A stretch of DNA of 64,000 nt from Rhodoblastus sp963704565 (GCA_963704565.1 OY969917.1:1240001-1304000); one strand, 5' to 3'. Positions 9,106 to 28,279 are shown, counted from the first letter of the stretch. Notes: generated by a model from the letters alone, not told the origin. A program made the numbers and translations.

Positions 9106-9999
9106 TCAGCCCTGCGCCGCCAGCAGCCGCGCCACGCAAGGCGCCAGCGACTCCCGCCAGTGCGGCAGCGCGACGCCATAAATCTTTTGCAGCTTGCCGC
9201 AATCGAGCCGCGAATTGGCGGGGCGCGGCGCGGGGGTGGGATAGTCCTTCGTGCCGATCCTGTTGACCCGCACCGGCGCGCGGCCATGTTTCTGGCCTTC
9301 CGCGAAAATCGCTTCGGCGAAATCGGCCCAGGACGCCTCGCCCCCGCCCGCCATATGGAACAGGCCGCGCAGCGCCGGCGAAGGATCGGCGACCATGCGC
9401 CGGGCGATGGCCAGGACGGCGTCGGCTATGTCGAGCGCCGAGGTGGGATTGCCGAGCTGATCGGCGACCACCCCGACCTCATCGCGGCTCTGCCCGAGGC
9501 GCAGCATGGTGCGGACGAAATTGGCGCCCGACGGGCTGTAAACCCAGGCGGTGCGCAGAATGGCGTGATTGTCGTGGGTTTGCGCGATTTTCTGTTCGCC
9601 AACCAGTTTCGAGCGGCCATAGGCGCTGGTCGGGCCAGTGGGATCGTCCTCGCGATAGGGGCGGTCGAGCTTGCCGTCGAAGACATAATCGGTCGAAAGA
9701 TGCAGCAGCGGCTTGCGCAGTTCGGCGGCGATCTCCGCGACATAGCCGGCACCGTCGCCATTGACCCGCAGCGCGACGTCCGGCTCGCTTTCGGCCTTGT
9801 CCACGGCGGTATAGGCGGCGGCGTTGACGATGGCGTCGCAATGGGTGGCGCGCAAGGCCGCCAGAACCGCCTCGCGCACCGAAAGGTCGAGGCGCGGCCG
9901 GCCCAAGGCGATCAGTTCGACATCGTCCGACGCCCGCTCGATCAGCGCGCTCACCACCTGGCCCGTCAATCCGGTGACAACGATCCGCAAATGGCTCAC
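9106..9999 (-). CDS. rfbD: dTDP-4-dehydrorhamnose reductase-like protein
   Basis: 297 residues, normal RmlD/RfbD length. The Rossmann N-terminus is RIVVTGLTGQV, with STDYVFDG near residue 100 and the YGRSKLVGE catalytic Tyr-Lys motif near 130. RfbD reduces dTDP-4-keto-rhamnose to dTDP-L-rhamnose. The GTG at 9999 is chosen because GGGAGAG lies upstream at good spacing and the Rossmann strand starts at once; an ATG about 40 bases further upstream is possible. The other rhamnose genes (rfbA, B, C) are not in the window. Confidence 0.85.
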   Translation of the reverse strand: MSHLRIVVTGLTGQVVSALIERASDDVELIALGRPRLDLSVREAVLAALRATHCDAIVNAAAYTAVDKAESEPDVALRVNGDGAGYVAEIAAELRKPLLHLSTDYVFDGKLDRPYREDDPTGPTSAYGRSKLVGEQKIAQTHDNHAILRTAWVYSPSGANFVRTMLRLGQSRDEVGVVADQLGNPTSALDIADAVLAIARRMVADPSPALRGLFHMAGGGEASWADFAEAIFAEGQKHGRAPVRVNRIGTKDYPTPAPRPANSRLDCGKLQKIYGVALPHWRESLAPCVARLLAAQG

Positions 10000-10105
10000 G
10001 GCGAAAATCTCTCCCAAAATCCGGCGCGCCGATTTCGCCATCGGGCGCGTGGCGATCGCCGGGCGATGATGATAACTTTCGTCAAGCTTGTGAAGGGAGC
10101 GGAAG

Positions 10106-10480
10106 GTGAAAGCAATCCCGCGCGCCGTGGCGGCGATGATTTTCGTTTTTTTCACCGCGGCGCCCGCGGTCGCCGCGCCGGCCAATAATCTGCGCGAGCT
10201 GTTCTCCACTCTCGGAACATGCATGAAGGGCGTCGCGGGCGAGCCGGGCGAGGAGCTGACCATCGCCTTCAGCCTCAGGCGCGACGGCTCGCTGTTCGGC
10301 AAGGCGCAGGTCACTTATTCCAGACTTCCCTCCGACGCCGACGCGCGAAAGCGCTTTCTCGACGCCGTCGCCGGAAAATTCAGCGCCTGCATGCCGGCGC
10401 CGATCACCGCCAGCCTCGGCGGCGCCATCGCCGGTCGGCGCTTGACCGTCCGCTTCGTCACGCCTCGCCGCAACATCTAG
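10106..10480 (+). CDS. Small exported protein of unknown function
   Basis: 124 residues starting with GTG. The first about 23 residues (KAIPRAVAAMIFVFFTAAPAVAA) are a clear Sec signal peptide with an AVAA-type cleavage site. The mature part contains two cysteines (GTCMKG, FSACMP) and the pattern ELTIAFSLRRDGSLFG, reminiscent of the small periplasmic proteins with a TonB-C-like beta fold seen in Hyphomicrobiales. The function is unknown. It stands alone between a divergent rfbD and a transposase remnant. Confidence 0.6.
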   Translation: MKAIPRAVAAMIFVFFTAAPAVAAPANNLRELFSTLGTCMKGVAGEPGEELTIAFSLRRDGSLFGKAQVTYSRLPSDADARKRFLDAVAGKFSACMPAPITASLGGAIAGRRLTVRFVTPRRNI

Positions 10481-10498
10481 GAGCATGTCCGAAAGGCG

Positions 10499-10984
10499 AT
10501 GAGCTACGAGCGCATGAAGACGCGCGAGGCGGAGTTGCAAACCGAGGTCGATCGCTGGCTTGAAGCCGCCGAAGCGGCCGACGCGCAGGAAGACAAGCTC
10601 CACGGCGCGACCCGTCGCGGCGACGAGACGCCCGAGTGGATCGCCAATAAACAGAAACGTCTGGCCAAAATCCACGAAGCCGAACAAGCGCTGGAAGCAG
10701 AGGCGGCGGCCGCCGCGGCGGCGAAGGCGGAGGCCGAGCGCGCGGCCGAGGAGAAGCGCAAGATCGGCGGCGAGTTGACGCAGAAAATGCGGGAGAAGCT
10801 CAAGCGCGCTGGCCATCGCAGCCGCTATCGATTGAGAAAGCAGATCGTCGAGCCGGCGTTTGGTCAGATCAATCAAGCAAGGGGATTTCGACAGTTTTTG
10901 CTGCGCGGCCTCGAAGCGGTGCGGGCCGAATGGGCGCCGATCTGCACCGCCCACAACATCAAAAAGCTCGCAAAGGCGATCTGA
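10499..10984 (+). pseudogene. Scrambled IS1182-type transposase remnant
   Basis: An open frame of 161 codons, but composed of two separated pieces of an IS1182-family transposase. The first (MSYERMKTREAELQTEVDRW to about residue 90) is the Lys/Glu-rich linker region. The second (RYRLRKQIVEPAFGQINQAR, then GLEAVRAEWAPICTAHNIKK) is the extreme C-terminus. The DDE catalytic core that should lie between and before these pieces is gone, so the frame is an accidental fusion after deletion. Confidence 0.7.
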
Positions 10985-11446
10985 GCGACGCATTCTCACC
11001 CCGCCAGACCCGTTTCAAACGCTATCTGGACGGGCTCCTAGCTGATACAGGAATCCCCCCCGCCATGATCGCACTCCAGGTCATGGCTCCACTGAACTGG
11101 ATCGCGTCAGATTCAGCGAGTTTTGGGAGGCGTGGACTTGATTGTCGCCCTGATGCAGGCCGAAACATGTGGCAATCTTGCAACTATTAATAAATTTTTA
11201 ATATCCAGTCCAAGCCTTTGAATTTTAGCGCCCTGTAATCGTAGCGAAAAAAAATTCCCGGATTTATGCCCTCTTCGGCCGCGCATTGACGTCGCGTCAT
11301 CTTGCGTGAAACTTGGCCCCAAGATCTCATGGCGCCTGTTTCGATCGATTTTGGGCAGGCTCACACAAAGCGCGATCAAGCGAGAGCCGCGCCGTGGGAT
11401 CGGGCGTTCGTTGCAAGGCGGCGCCGTTCTGAGTGGGGGAAACGCC
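10985..11446. other. Intergenic region upstream of the autotransporter
   Basis: No convincing gene. The first 60 bases may be the tail of the IS1182-type remnant. An A+T-rich stretch at about 11178-11240 contains a weak promoter-like pair, TTGCAA at 11178 and TAATAT at 11199 (spacer 15, slightly short). In-frame GTG codons at 11306 and 11447 are both possible starts of the autotransporter. Confidence 0.4.
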
Positions 11447-20617
<9,171 letters not shown>

Positions 20618-21382
20618 GACCTCATGCGTTTTTGGGCCTTTGGGCCATCTGCGCATCCGTCTCGCGTGAATGATGAACTGCAGACTTTCGGTCCAGGGCT
20701 TTGCAATTCAGCAACAAAGTTCGGCGCAGGGCAATTGTAATCTTTCCGAGTCAGCGGGCCCGCCTCAGTGAACACGCGCAAAATAGTCATCTTGGCGATA
20801 ACGGCTTGTGGGCTCGCCATGTCCGCTTAAGTAAAACTGGCGGAATTCTCGATGGATGGAAACGACAACTCGCCTCAACGGCGCTGGCCGTTCTTGCTTG
20901 CGCCAACGCCATTCGCGCCAAAGCCGGCAAACAGCCCTGTCTCAAGGGGAAAAGCCTCGCCGCTTTGGCGCGCGGTTGGGCCTTAATAGAATTATCGCAA
21001 GTGATCACGGCACGCTGGCCTGTCGCCCGGCGGGAACGGCCGCTTCGCGTTCATGACAAGACGGTCGGAGTCGCAGCGCGACTGTCGGCTTGGGGTTGAT
21101 ACGATTTCCGCATGATCCATGCGGAAATTGTATTCCGCTGGCGCGAAAATCCGCCCGCGACATAGAGGATTTTCGCGCCATGGCGTTTCCGCGGATTGCG
21201 AAGCAATTTTGCGGAAACCGTATGACTCCGGAATCCGGGCTGAGCAGCCACGAATTTCCGCGTGTGAAGGGTTTCGGTCGCCGGCCCCAACACGACGGAT
21301 TGGGCCGCGCCGGGGCCGGCGCCCGAAAGCCTCCAGGGGAGGAAACCGCGGGACGTTGAGGCTCGGTGGTTCAGTTGGCGAT
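20618..21382. other. Non-coding region between autotransporter and IS91-type element
   Basis: Short open frames exist on both strands but none has a recognisable domain, RBS or coherent composition. The right part (21104-21222) is packed with palindromes described separately. The base composition returns to normal after the Gly-rich gene. The far right end (about 21357) probably contains the 3' terminus of the IS91-type element. Confidence 0.4.
21104..21222. repeat. Cluster of three perfect or near-perfect hairpins
   Basis: Hairpin 1: ATTTCCGCATG/CATGCGGAAAT with a 3-base loop (21104-21128). Hairpin 2: GGCGCGAAAATCC/GGATTTTCGCGCC, 13 bp perfect (21140-21179). Hairpin 3: GTTTCCGC/GCGGAAAC enclosing a second stem ATTGC/GCAAT. 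The arms of hairpins 1 and 3 share the TTTCCGC motif, so the three look like a single folded unit of about 120 bases. Confidence 0.6.
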
Positions 21383-21618
21383 CTATGGTGATTTGAGGAG
21401 ACGCTTCCTGGCTTTTAGGGCGGTCCTCGTGTCGAGAAACGTCGGCCGGCGCGGCCTTGGCGCGTTTTCACTTCGGCCAATAGCGCTCGTTGTGGCGTCG
21501 GGATCAGTGAGGCCTATTGGTTCCGGCGCTTTGCGCGCTGATGCGACGCGCCCATCACAGCCGGCGCCTGTGGGCGTCGACGCAATGTTGGCGGCATGAG
21601 TGCGGGCCTTAATTTTGG

Positions 21619-22864
21619 TCATGAGGTGTCGAATCCGGCGCAATCTGGCATGAAGCTGCGCGGCGTCGCGCCGCGCGCAAAGGTTTCGACGACGCGCATG
21701 CGCCCAGCGCAGCAAGGGCAGAGCGGCGCAATCGCCTCGGAATGATCTGTTGCTGTCGCTTGCGGGACCCTCGGTTGTAGCGGCGAGATGGAACCGAGGT
21801 TTCTCGGCGTCCTCGGCCACAGGAATGAGTTCGCGCAAGCGGGCGATATTTGCGGCGCGCTTCTGGCTGGCGAACAGCCCGTAGTGGCGGATGCGATGGA
21901 AGCCGCTGGGCAGGACGTGGATGAGGAAGCGTCGGATAAACACATCCGCTGGAAGCGTCATGGATTTGATCCAGCGTCGGCCCGACGATTTGCCCCGGGC
22001 GCGATAATCTTTCCAGCGAAAGGTGACTTTGCCGCCGTCGAAGCCGAGGAGACGGCTGTTGGAGATCGCCACGCGATGGGTGTAGCGCGAGAGATAGGCG
22101 AGCACGGCCTCCGGCCCGGCGAAGGGGCGCTTGGCGTAAACGATCCATTCGCTTCGGCGCAACGGGGCGAGCGCGGCCTGGAAAGCCTTCGTGCCGGCGA
22201 GCGCGGCGAGATCGCCGAAAAAGGCCAGGCGCCCGGCGCGGTGAAGCGCGGCGAGGCCTTCGAGGAACAGCCGGCGGAACAGGCGCGACAGCACGCGCAC
22301 CGGCAGGAAGAAGCCGGGCTTGCAGGCGATCCAGCGAACGCCGTCCGGCGACAGGCCGCCGCCGGGGACGATCATGTGGATGTGCGGATGGTGGGTCATC
22401 GCCGAGCCCCAGGTGTGGAGCACGGCGGTCACGCCGATGCGGGCGCCGAGATGCTTGGGGTCGGCGGCGATGGTGGTCAGCGTCTCGGCGGCGGCCTTGA
22501 ACAACAGGTCGTAGATCGCGGCCTTGTTCTGGAACGCCATGGCCGCGATCGGCGCCGGCAGGGTGAAAACGACATGATAATAGGAAACCGGCAGCAACTC
22601 GGCCTGTCGCTCGGCCAGCCACTGCCGCGCCGCCGCGCCCTGGCATTTGGGGCAGTGACGGTTGCGGCAGGAGTTGTAGGCGATCTCGACATGGCCGCAG
22701 TCGTCGCAGCGCGCGACATGACCGCCGAGCGCTGCGGTGCGGCAGGCCGTTATCGCCGACATGACTTTGAGCTGGCCGAAGCTGAGATGTCCCGCGTGGG
22801 CGCGCGCATAGGCGTCGCCGTGAACGCGCAGGATATCCGCGACCTCCAGGGAGCGTCGCGCCAT
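21619..22864 (-). pseudogene. IS91-family transposase, C-terminal frameshift
   Basis: The N-terminal zinc-binding region (CRNRHCPKCQG), the HUH motif HPHIHMIVPGGG and the downstream RYTHRVAISNSRL block are intact, as expected for a rolling-circle Y2 transposase. The frame that starts at 22864 loses similarity after RFHLAATTEG and continues as an Arg-rich tail to 21383. The frame shifted by +1 instead encodes APLCPCCAGRMRVVETF, the normal C-terminal zinc motif, ending at 21619. So a one-base insertion (or two-base loss) lies between about 21740 and 21790. Confidence 0.75.
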
Positions 22865-22874
22865 GACGCCGCCG

Positions 22875-23751
22875 TCAGGCGGGCGGCGCTTGCCCTGTCA
22901 GGTTTACGCACAGACGCTCCAGAGGGCTGGTGACGTCGCGAAGCGTGTTGACGGCGACGCGGGTATAAAGCGCCGTCGTTTCCAGCTTGGCGTGGCCGAG
23001 CAGAACCTGGATCACGCGGATATCGACGTTGCGTTCGAGCAGATGGGTGGCGAAGCTGTGTCGCAGCGTATGGGGCGATACGCGCTTGGCAATGCCGGCC
23101 TCTCGCGCCGTGTCGCGCACGACGCGGTTCAACTGACGGGCCGACATCGGGTTGACCGGGTTCTGCCCGGGAAACAGCCAAGCCTGGGGCCGCGCCGCCC
23201 GCCACCAGTCGCGCAACCATTCGAGCAGTTGCGGCGAGAGCATGACATAGCGGTCGCGCTGGCCCTTGCCCTGTTCGACCCGCAAGGTCATGCGCTTGCT
23301 GTCGATGTCGGACACTTTCAGGGCCACCACCTCGGAGACGCGCAATCCCGCGCCATAGGCGACGCCGAACGCGGCCTTGTACTTCAGGCCGGGCGCGGCT
23401 TCGAGAAGACGGACCATTTCCTCCTCGCTCAGCACGACCGGGCGCCCTGCGCGGCTTGTGCAAGCCCGTCAGAGGACGGGCCAGGTCCGGCCGTTCGATC
23501 GTGACATTGAAGAAGAACCGCAGCGCAGCGACGGCGGCGTTGATAGTTGGCGCGCCGATGAGCTGCTTGGCCATGTGCAACTGATAGAGCCGAACGTCTT
23601 CCGCTGTGGCGGCGTCGGGCGAACGACCGAGAAAGATGGCGAAGTTCCGCACGTGGCGGAGATAATCCTTCTGAACCTTTTCCGTGAAGCGGCGCGCCGT
23701 CATGTCCTCGATCATGCGCTGGCGCAACGGGCTGTTGGGATTGTCGATCAT
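22875..23751 (-). pseudogene. IS91-associated tyrosine recombinase, frameshifted
   Basis: The N-terminal SAM-like half (MIDNPNSPLRQRMIEDMTARRF to PLTGLHKPRRAP) is in one frame. The catalytic half (VVLSEEEMVRLLEAAPG, then AGLRVSEVV, HTLRHSFATHLLE, LGHAKLETTALYTRV) is in another. The two join if one C is removed from the CCC of GCGCCCGG at about 23443, giving RRAPVVLSEEE, the sequence expected in this family. All catalytic residues (R, HxxR, H, Y) are present in the second half. With correction the protein would be about 292 residues. Confidence 0.78.
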
Positions 23752-23975
23752 CGCGAAAGCTCCTGTCTCGCATGGGGTTGAACCCCACGATTTTGAGACA
23801 GATCTGGCCCGTCGCCTCAGCTATTCCGTCTTCACAAATCTCGACGCTTCTCGCCGCTGCTACCGCGCGAGCGGTTTAGTCCCGTGGCGCCGAGCAGTCG
23901 TTCACCGTTGCCTGCGAATGGCGGCTTCGCTTCACGCACGCCGCCAGCGCTCCGGCGGCGCCAGGCGTATGATTT

Positions 23976-26105
23976 TCACCACGAGGCCGACGCGGCGGGC
24001 GTCCAGTCCTTTTCGACCATATGACGCAGGTTGCGCGCCTCGCGCAAAACTTCGTCGCAGCGCTGGAGCAAGGCGAGAAAGACCGGCGCCGCGCCGTCCG
24101 GCGCGCTCGGCAGGCGGCGCTCCGCCCGAGACCCCGCAAAATCCAGCTCGGCCAAAGCCGCGCGGCGCGTGTCGTCCAGCAGCGCGCGGCTCGCCTTGGG
24201 GTCAAGCTCGTCGCGGCGCTGGCGGATCATCAGGCGCACGGTGACGATCTGGGCGGCGGCGACATAGGCCGCCGCGATCAAGGCGCTGTAATGCGGCCAG
24301 ATGTCGCGCTGGCTTTGGGGATCGGCGCGCATTCGCGTCGCCGATTCGCCGAGCGTGGAAAAAGCTTCCATCAGCTCCTTGCGCGCCAGCCGGTAATCCT
24401 GCTCCGGCGCGTCCCAGCGCAGGGCGCGGTCGGCATAGACGCCGAGAGCGCGCAGAAAACCCTTGGCGAGGCCAGGCGCGCTGTGGCGCTCCCAATGCGG
24501 CAGCAGGAAAGTGAACAGGAAGGCGACGCCCGCGCCGACGATCGTGTCCACCAGACGCGCCGCGACCAAAGGCGCCTGCGTCGGATCGAGCAGATGCAGG
24601 CCGAGCAGCGCCATGATCGAGGCGGCGAAGGAGGTCAGGCGGTAATCGATCTTCACATAGGCGTGGGCGACGGCGATGGCCAGAAGCTGCGCCGCGAGCA
24701 GCAGGCCCGGCGAGCCGAGCCATAACAGCGCGCCGGCCGCGCCGCAGCCCAGAATAGTGCCGATCAGCCTCTGGTCGCGGCGCTGACGTGTGGCGGCATA
24801 GCTCGCGCGCATGATCACGGCGATGGTCAGCAAGATCCAGTTGCCATGCTCCAGCCCGGGAATCGTCCGGGTCAGGGCATAGCCGCAGCCGAGCGCCAGC
24901 GACAGCCGAACGGCGTGACGAAAGATCGGGGAGGACAGGCGCAACGCCCGCCGGAGCGGCGCGAGCGAAACCCGCAGCGGCGGCGCGAAGGCGCGCATAT
25001 CCACGCCGGCCATGGCCTTGGCGGCGGCGTCCTCGCGGGTCAGCAGCGCGGGAAGCCCCGCGAGCTTCGACAAAGCCATGCCGACGCGCGCCCGGGTGAG
25101 CCGGGCCGCGCGCAGAATTTCTGCATCGGCGCCCGCCGCCTCCAAGGCCGCGATGGTTTGCGAAAATCGGTCCAGCTCCGCGCTTCGGTCCGGAAAGGAC
25201 AGGTTTTCGCCGCCCACCACCAGAGCCAGCGCCAGCGCGTCGAGATCGTGCGCCGTTTCGCGCAGCAGGCGCTTCATTTGCGCCGCCGGCGAAACGCCCG
25301 AAGCCGACCCGTCGCGCAAACCCTGCGCCAGCCGCAGCGGCGAGTGATCCGCCACGACCGCAACCACGGCGTCGAAAGCGTCGAGCACGGCGGCCAGCGC
25401 GGCGATCAGGCGCGTCGCTTCGGCGCGGTCGCCCGCCGAGACGATCAGGCTGCGCGCGGTCTGGAGATGATCGGAGAAGGAGGCCTGCTGCTCGACCGCT
25501 TTCAGGCAGACTTCGCCCTCGTCGGCGTCGCGGCGATAAAAGCCGGCGACGCGCCGCAGGAAGGCGGCGAATTCGCGCAGGACTTCGGCCAGCGTGATGC
25601 GCCGGCCCGAGGCGTCGGAGAGTCGCGTCAGCGCCAGCGCCACGGGAATGTAAAGCCCGCCGCCGAAGGTCGCCAGCGCGGCGTAATGCAGCCGGTCGTC
25701 GAGCGAGGCGCCCGGGGCGCCCAAGGTGAAAACCATCGAAATCAGGGTGAGCACGGAGAGCGGAATCGCCCAGCGCCCGAGCGCGATCAGCAGGCCCGCC
25801 CCGAAGCCGGTCAGGATGATGACGGCGCCTTCGACAAGCGGCGTTCCGGCCGCGAAAGCCGTGGCGAAGGCCGCGGCCGAGGCCGAGGCCCAGGCCAGCG
25901 GCAGGATGCGCGATTTGGCGGAAAAGGGCGTCGAGGTGTCGGCGCTCGAAACGCAGAGCGCGCCGAGCGCCGCCGCCATGCCCGACGCGAAGCCGAACAG
26001 AGCGACGGAGGCGAGCGCGACCGCCAGCACCGAAAGGGCGACCGCGACGCCATTGAGGATGTGATGGCCGAAAAAATATTTCAGGAATTTCTGCTTCACG
26101 CGCAT
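23976..26105 (-). CDS. FUSC-family inner-membrane protein
   Basis: 709 residues with two sets of hydrophobic segments: about residues 15-150 (GVAVALSVLAVALASVALFG and following) and about 430-560 (RLSLALGCGYALTRTIPG to FLFTFLLPHW), separated and followed by helical soluble parts. This is the FUSC/YccS (fusaric-acid-resistance-like) layout, linked to efflux of aromatic acids. The ATG at 26105 is chosen over a longer frame because the longer one would be encoded by the MITE-like element just upstream. Its 5' leader, including a weak TAAGG, overlaps the end of that element. It probably follows aroQ in the same transcription unit. Confidence 0.82.
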   Translation of the reverse strand: MRVKQKFLKYFFGHHILNGVAVALSVLAVALASVALFGFASGMAAALGALCVSSADTSTPFSAKSRILPLAWASASAAAFATAFAAGTPLVEGAVIILTGFGAGLLIALGRWAIPLSVLTLISMVFTLGAPGASLDDRLHYAALATFGGGLYIPVALALTRLSDASGRRITLAEVLREFAAFLRRVAGFYRRDADEGEVCLKAVEQQASFSDHLQTARSLIVSAGDRAEATRLIAALAAVLDAFDAVVAVVADHSPLRLAQGLRDGSASGVSPAAQMKRLLRETAHDLDALALALVVGGENLSFPDRSAELDRFSQTIAALEAAGADAEILRAARLTRARVGMALSKLAGLPALLTREDAAAKAMAGVDMRAFAPPLRVSLAPLRRALRLSSPIFRHAVRLSLALGCGYALTRTIPGLEHGNWILLTIAVIMRASYAATRQRRDQRLIGTILGCGAAGALLWLGSPGLLLAAQLLAIAVAHAYVKIDYRLTSFAASIMALLGLHLLDPTQAPLVAARLVDTIVGAGVAFLFTFLLPHWERHSAPGLAKGFLRALGVYADRALRWDAPEQDYRLARKELMEAFSTLGESATRMRADPQSQRDIWPHYSALIAAAYVAAAQIVTVRLMIRQRRDELDPKASRALLDDTRRAALAELDFAGSRAERRLPSAPDGAAPVFLALLQRCDEVLREARNLRHMVEKDWTPAASASW

Positions 26106-26117
26106 CGGCGCTGACGC

Positions 26118-26362
26118 CTTAGGGCCTGTGGACACTTGTCTCGGCGATGGCGATTTGGGCGAAATGAGACGGATGGCAGGAGAAAGGCGAAGCCAAAACG
26201 TAAGATATTGGCGAGGCTTTCGACGAACCAGCCGGCCATTTCGCCCAAACCCGAAGGGCGCGCTGGCGTTTTGCCTGCGATTTGTCTGCCGCTTTGCGCG
26301 AAATGCCGGAGGCAAAACGTCAGCGCGTCGCGGCGGCGGGACATGTGTCCACAGGCCCTAAG
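26118..26362. mobile_element. MITE-like non-autonomous element with perfect 18-bp inverted repeats
   Basis: The left end CTTAGGGCCTGTGGACAC (26118-26135) is the exact reverse complement of the right end (26345-26362). If the element proper begins at GGGCCTG it is 237 bp (26122-26358) with a TA duplicated on each side, the target choice of IS630/mariner-type elements. The interior has further inverted segments (GGGCGAAATG near 26158, CATTTCGCCC near 26241) and no gene. The right end supplies the aroQ stop codon. Confidence 0.75.
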
Positions 26363-26804
26363 CCTTCGCGTCGATCAGGCGGGCGAGACGCAGCAGCGCC
26401 AGTTCGTAGCCCTGGACGCCGCAGCCGGCGATGACGCCGTCGGCGCGGCGCGAGACATAGGAACGATGTCGGAATTCCTCGCGCTTGTGGATGTTGGAAA
26501 TATGGACCTCGATCACCGGCCCTTCAAAGGCGTTGAGGGCGTCGAGCAAGGCGACCGACGTATGGGTGAAGGCGCCCGGATTGATGACAATGCCGGCCGA
26601 CTTGCCGCGCGCCTCGTGAATCCAGTCGATCAGCTCATATTCGCGATTGCTCTGATGCAAATGGACTTCCAGCTTCAGTTGCAGCGCCAGGGCGTGGCAG
26701 GCGCGCTCGACATCGGCGAGCGTTTCCGCGCCGTAGATCTCCGGCTCGCGCTGGCCGAGCAGATTGAGATTGGGGCCGTTCAACACGGTGACGAGGCGGT
26801 TCAT
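26358..26804 (-). CDS. aroQ: Type II 3-dehydroquinate dehydratase
   Basis: 148 residues, the normal length. It begins VTVLNGPNLNLLGQREPEIYG with the signature GPNLNLLG and the catalytic tyrosine; NPGAFTHTSVAL and EVHISNIHKREEFR follow, with the catalytic His. It removes water from 3-dehydroquinate in the shikimate pathway. The ATG at 26804 is chosen because it starts the first beta strand and has GGGA upstream; longer frames extend into the moeA promoter region. The TAG stop is formed by the terminal TA of the MITE-like element, so the original C-terminus may have been a few residues different. Confidence 0.93.
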   Translation of the reverse strand: MNRLVTVLNGPNLNLLGQREPEIYGAETLADVERACHALALQLKLEVHLHQSNREYELIDWIHEARGKSAGIVINPGAFTHTSVALLDALNAFEGPVIEVHISNIHKREEFRHRSYVSRRADGVIAGCGVQGYELALLRLARLIDAKA

Positions 26805-26964
26805 CCGGGCGTCCCTTTCGCGCGCAAGACTTCGCGGCGAATTTAGGCGCGATTCGGGAAAAAAGCCAAAGCGGGTTCGACGGATGGCGCTTTCCGCCCT
26901 CTGGACGCGCATCGGTCCTGCGTGCGATTTGTTCGGCGCAAGAAATTTCCGGGACACGCCCGCC

Positions 26965-28178
26965 ATGAGCGACAAAAAGCCGATGCTCTCCGTCGAAGAC
27001 GCCCTCGCCGCGATTCTCGCCGACGCCGCGCCGCTGGAGACCGAAGAGCTGCCGCTCGCCGCCTGTTACGGACGGACTTTGGCGCGCGACATAACGGCGC
27101 GGCGCACCCAGCCGCCCGCCGCGCTCTCGGCCATGGACGGTTATGCTTTGCGCGCGGCGGACGCGGGCGCTCCGCTGAAGGTCATCGGCGAATCATCGGC
27201 GGGACGCGGCTTTGCCGGCATATGCGGCGCGGGCGAGGCGGTGCGGATTTTCACCGGCGCCCGGTTCCGGCGGGGGCCGACGCCGTGCTGATTCAGGAAC
27301 AGGCCGAACGCGCCGGCGAAAATCTCATCGTGAAAGGGCCGGTCAGGATTGGCGCCAATATCCGCGACGCCGGAATCGACTTCCACGAAGGCGCGATCGT
27401 GCTGCGCGCCGGGCGGCGCCTCAGCCCCGCCGATGTCGCCCTCGCGGCTTCCGCCGACCACTCGGCCTTGGCGCTGACGCGCCGGCCGCGCGTCGCGGCG
27501 CTTTCCACCGGCGACGAACTGGTTGCGCCCGGCGCGCCGCGCGGCCCGGACCAGATCGTGGCCTCCAATTCCTACGCCGTGCTCGGCCTGATCGCGGCGG
27601 CCGGCGGCGAGCCGCTCGACCTCGGCATAGCCAGCGACCGGCTCGACGAAATCGAGGCGGCGATTCAGCGCGCCCGCGCCGAAAAGGCCGATATTCTCGT
27701 CACCATCGGCGGCGCCTCGGTCGGCGACCGCGATCTGGTGCGCGGCGCCCTGGCGCGCGAGGGCATGGCGCTGAGCTTCTGGAAGGTCGCGATGAAGCCG
27801 GGCAAGCCCCTGATCCACGGGCATATCGGCAAGATGCGGGTCATCGGCCTGCCCGGCAATCCGACTTCGGCCTCGGTCTGCGGTCAATTGTTCCTGAAAC
27901 CGCTGATTCGGCGTTTATGCGGCGACCCGCTGGCGGGCGCCGACAATTCCGAACCCGCGCTCACCGGCGCCGCGCTGCCGCGCGGCGGCGCGCGCCGCGA
28001 ATTTTTACGCGCCACACTGACTCGGGACGCGGAAGGCCGAATGGTCGCGACGCCGCATCCCAACCAGGATTCCTCGCTCAGTTCGGTGCTGGCCTATTCG
28101 CAGGCGCTGATCGACCGCGCCGAAAACGCCCTGCCCGCCCCCGCCGGAACGCCGGTGCGCGTCATCCCTCTCGACTGA
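26965..28178 (+). pseudogene. moeA: Molybdopterin molybdotransferase, one-base frameshift
   Basis: MoeA inserts molybdate into adenylated molybdopterin. Codons from 26965 encode MSDKKPMLSVEDALAAIL to EAVRIFTGA, then go out of frame and stop at 27291. The remainder, PVPAGADAVLIQEQAE to GTPVRVIPLD, is in the next frame. Restoring one C in the CCC run at about 27260 (GGCGCCCGG to GGCGCCCCGG) gives TGAPVPAGADAV, the family sequence, and a 404-residue protein of normal length with the MoCF motif TIGGASVGDRD and GLPGNPTSA. Either a real frameshift or a homopolymer read error; the rest of the gene shows no decay, which favours error. Confidence 0.88.
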
Positions 28179-28187
28179 CTATTGAAA

Positions 28188-28222
28188 CCAAAGGAAAGGG
28201 GCGACGCGGGCCTTTCCTTGGA
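28188..28222 (+). terminator. Hairpin after moeA
   Basis: AAGGAAAGG and CCTTTCCTT pair perfectly around an 11-base loop, 10 bases after the moeA stop. There is no strong T-tract, so termination is plausible but not certain. Confidence 0.45.
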
Positions 28223-28279
28223 CCCCGTCGCCCCGCGCCTTCTCTGCCGTGTCTCGCGGTTCAGAGAAGGAATTCTAAA

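Larger units (their letters stand above)
21383..23751 (-). mobile_element. IS91-type element with accessory tyrosine recombinase
   Basis: Two genes on the - strand, a tyrosine recombinase followed 11 bases later by an IS91-family Y2 transposase, form the usual two-gene version of this rolling-circle element. The coordinates given are only those of the genes. The true ends probably extend to about 21,350 and 23,830 but no inverted repeats are expected for IS91, so I cannot fix them by eye. Both genes carry a frameshift, so the copy may be dead unless these are read errors. Confidence 0.7.

Noticed and set aside
20701..21099. 132-codon + strand frame after the autotransporter
   Set aside because: No RBS, no domain, overlapping alternative frames of similar length on both strands.
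22875..23751. IS91-associated recombinase as the integrase of the tRNA-Asn island
   Set aside because: It is paired with the IS91-type transposase 11 bases away and lies 15 kb outside the island; the relic near attR is a better candidate.
24846..26114. 422-codon + strand open frame
   Set aside because: It is antisense to the FUSC membrane protein, with an Arg/Gln-rich translation and no domain.
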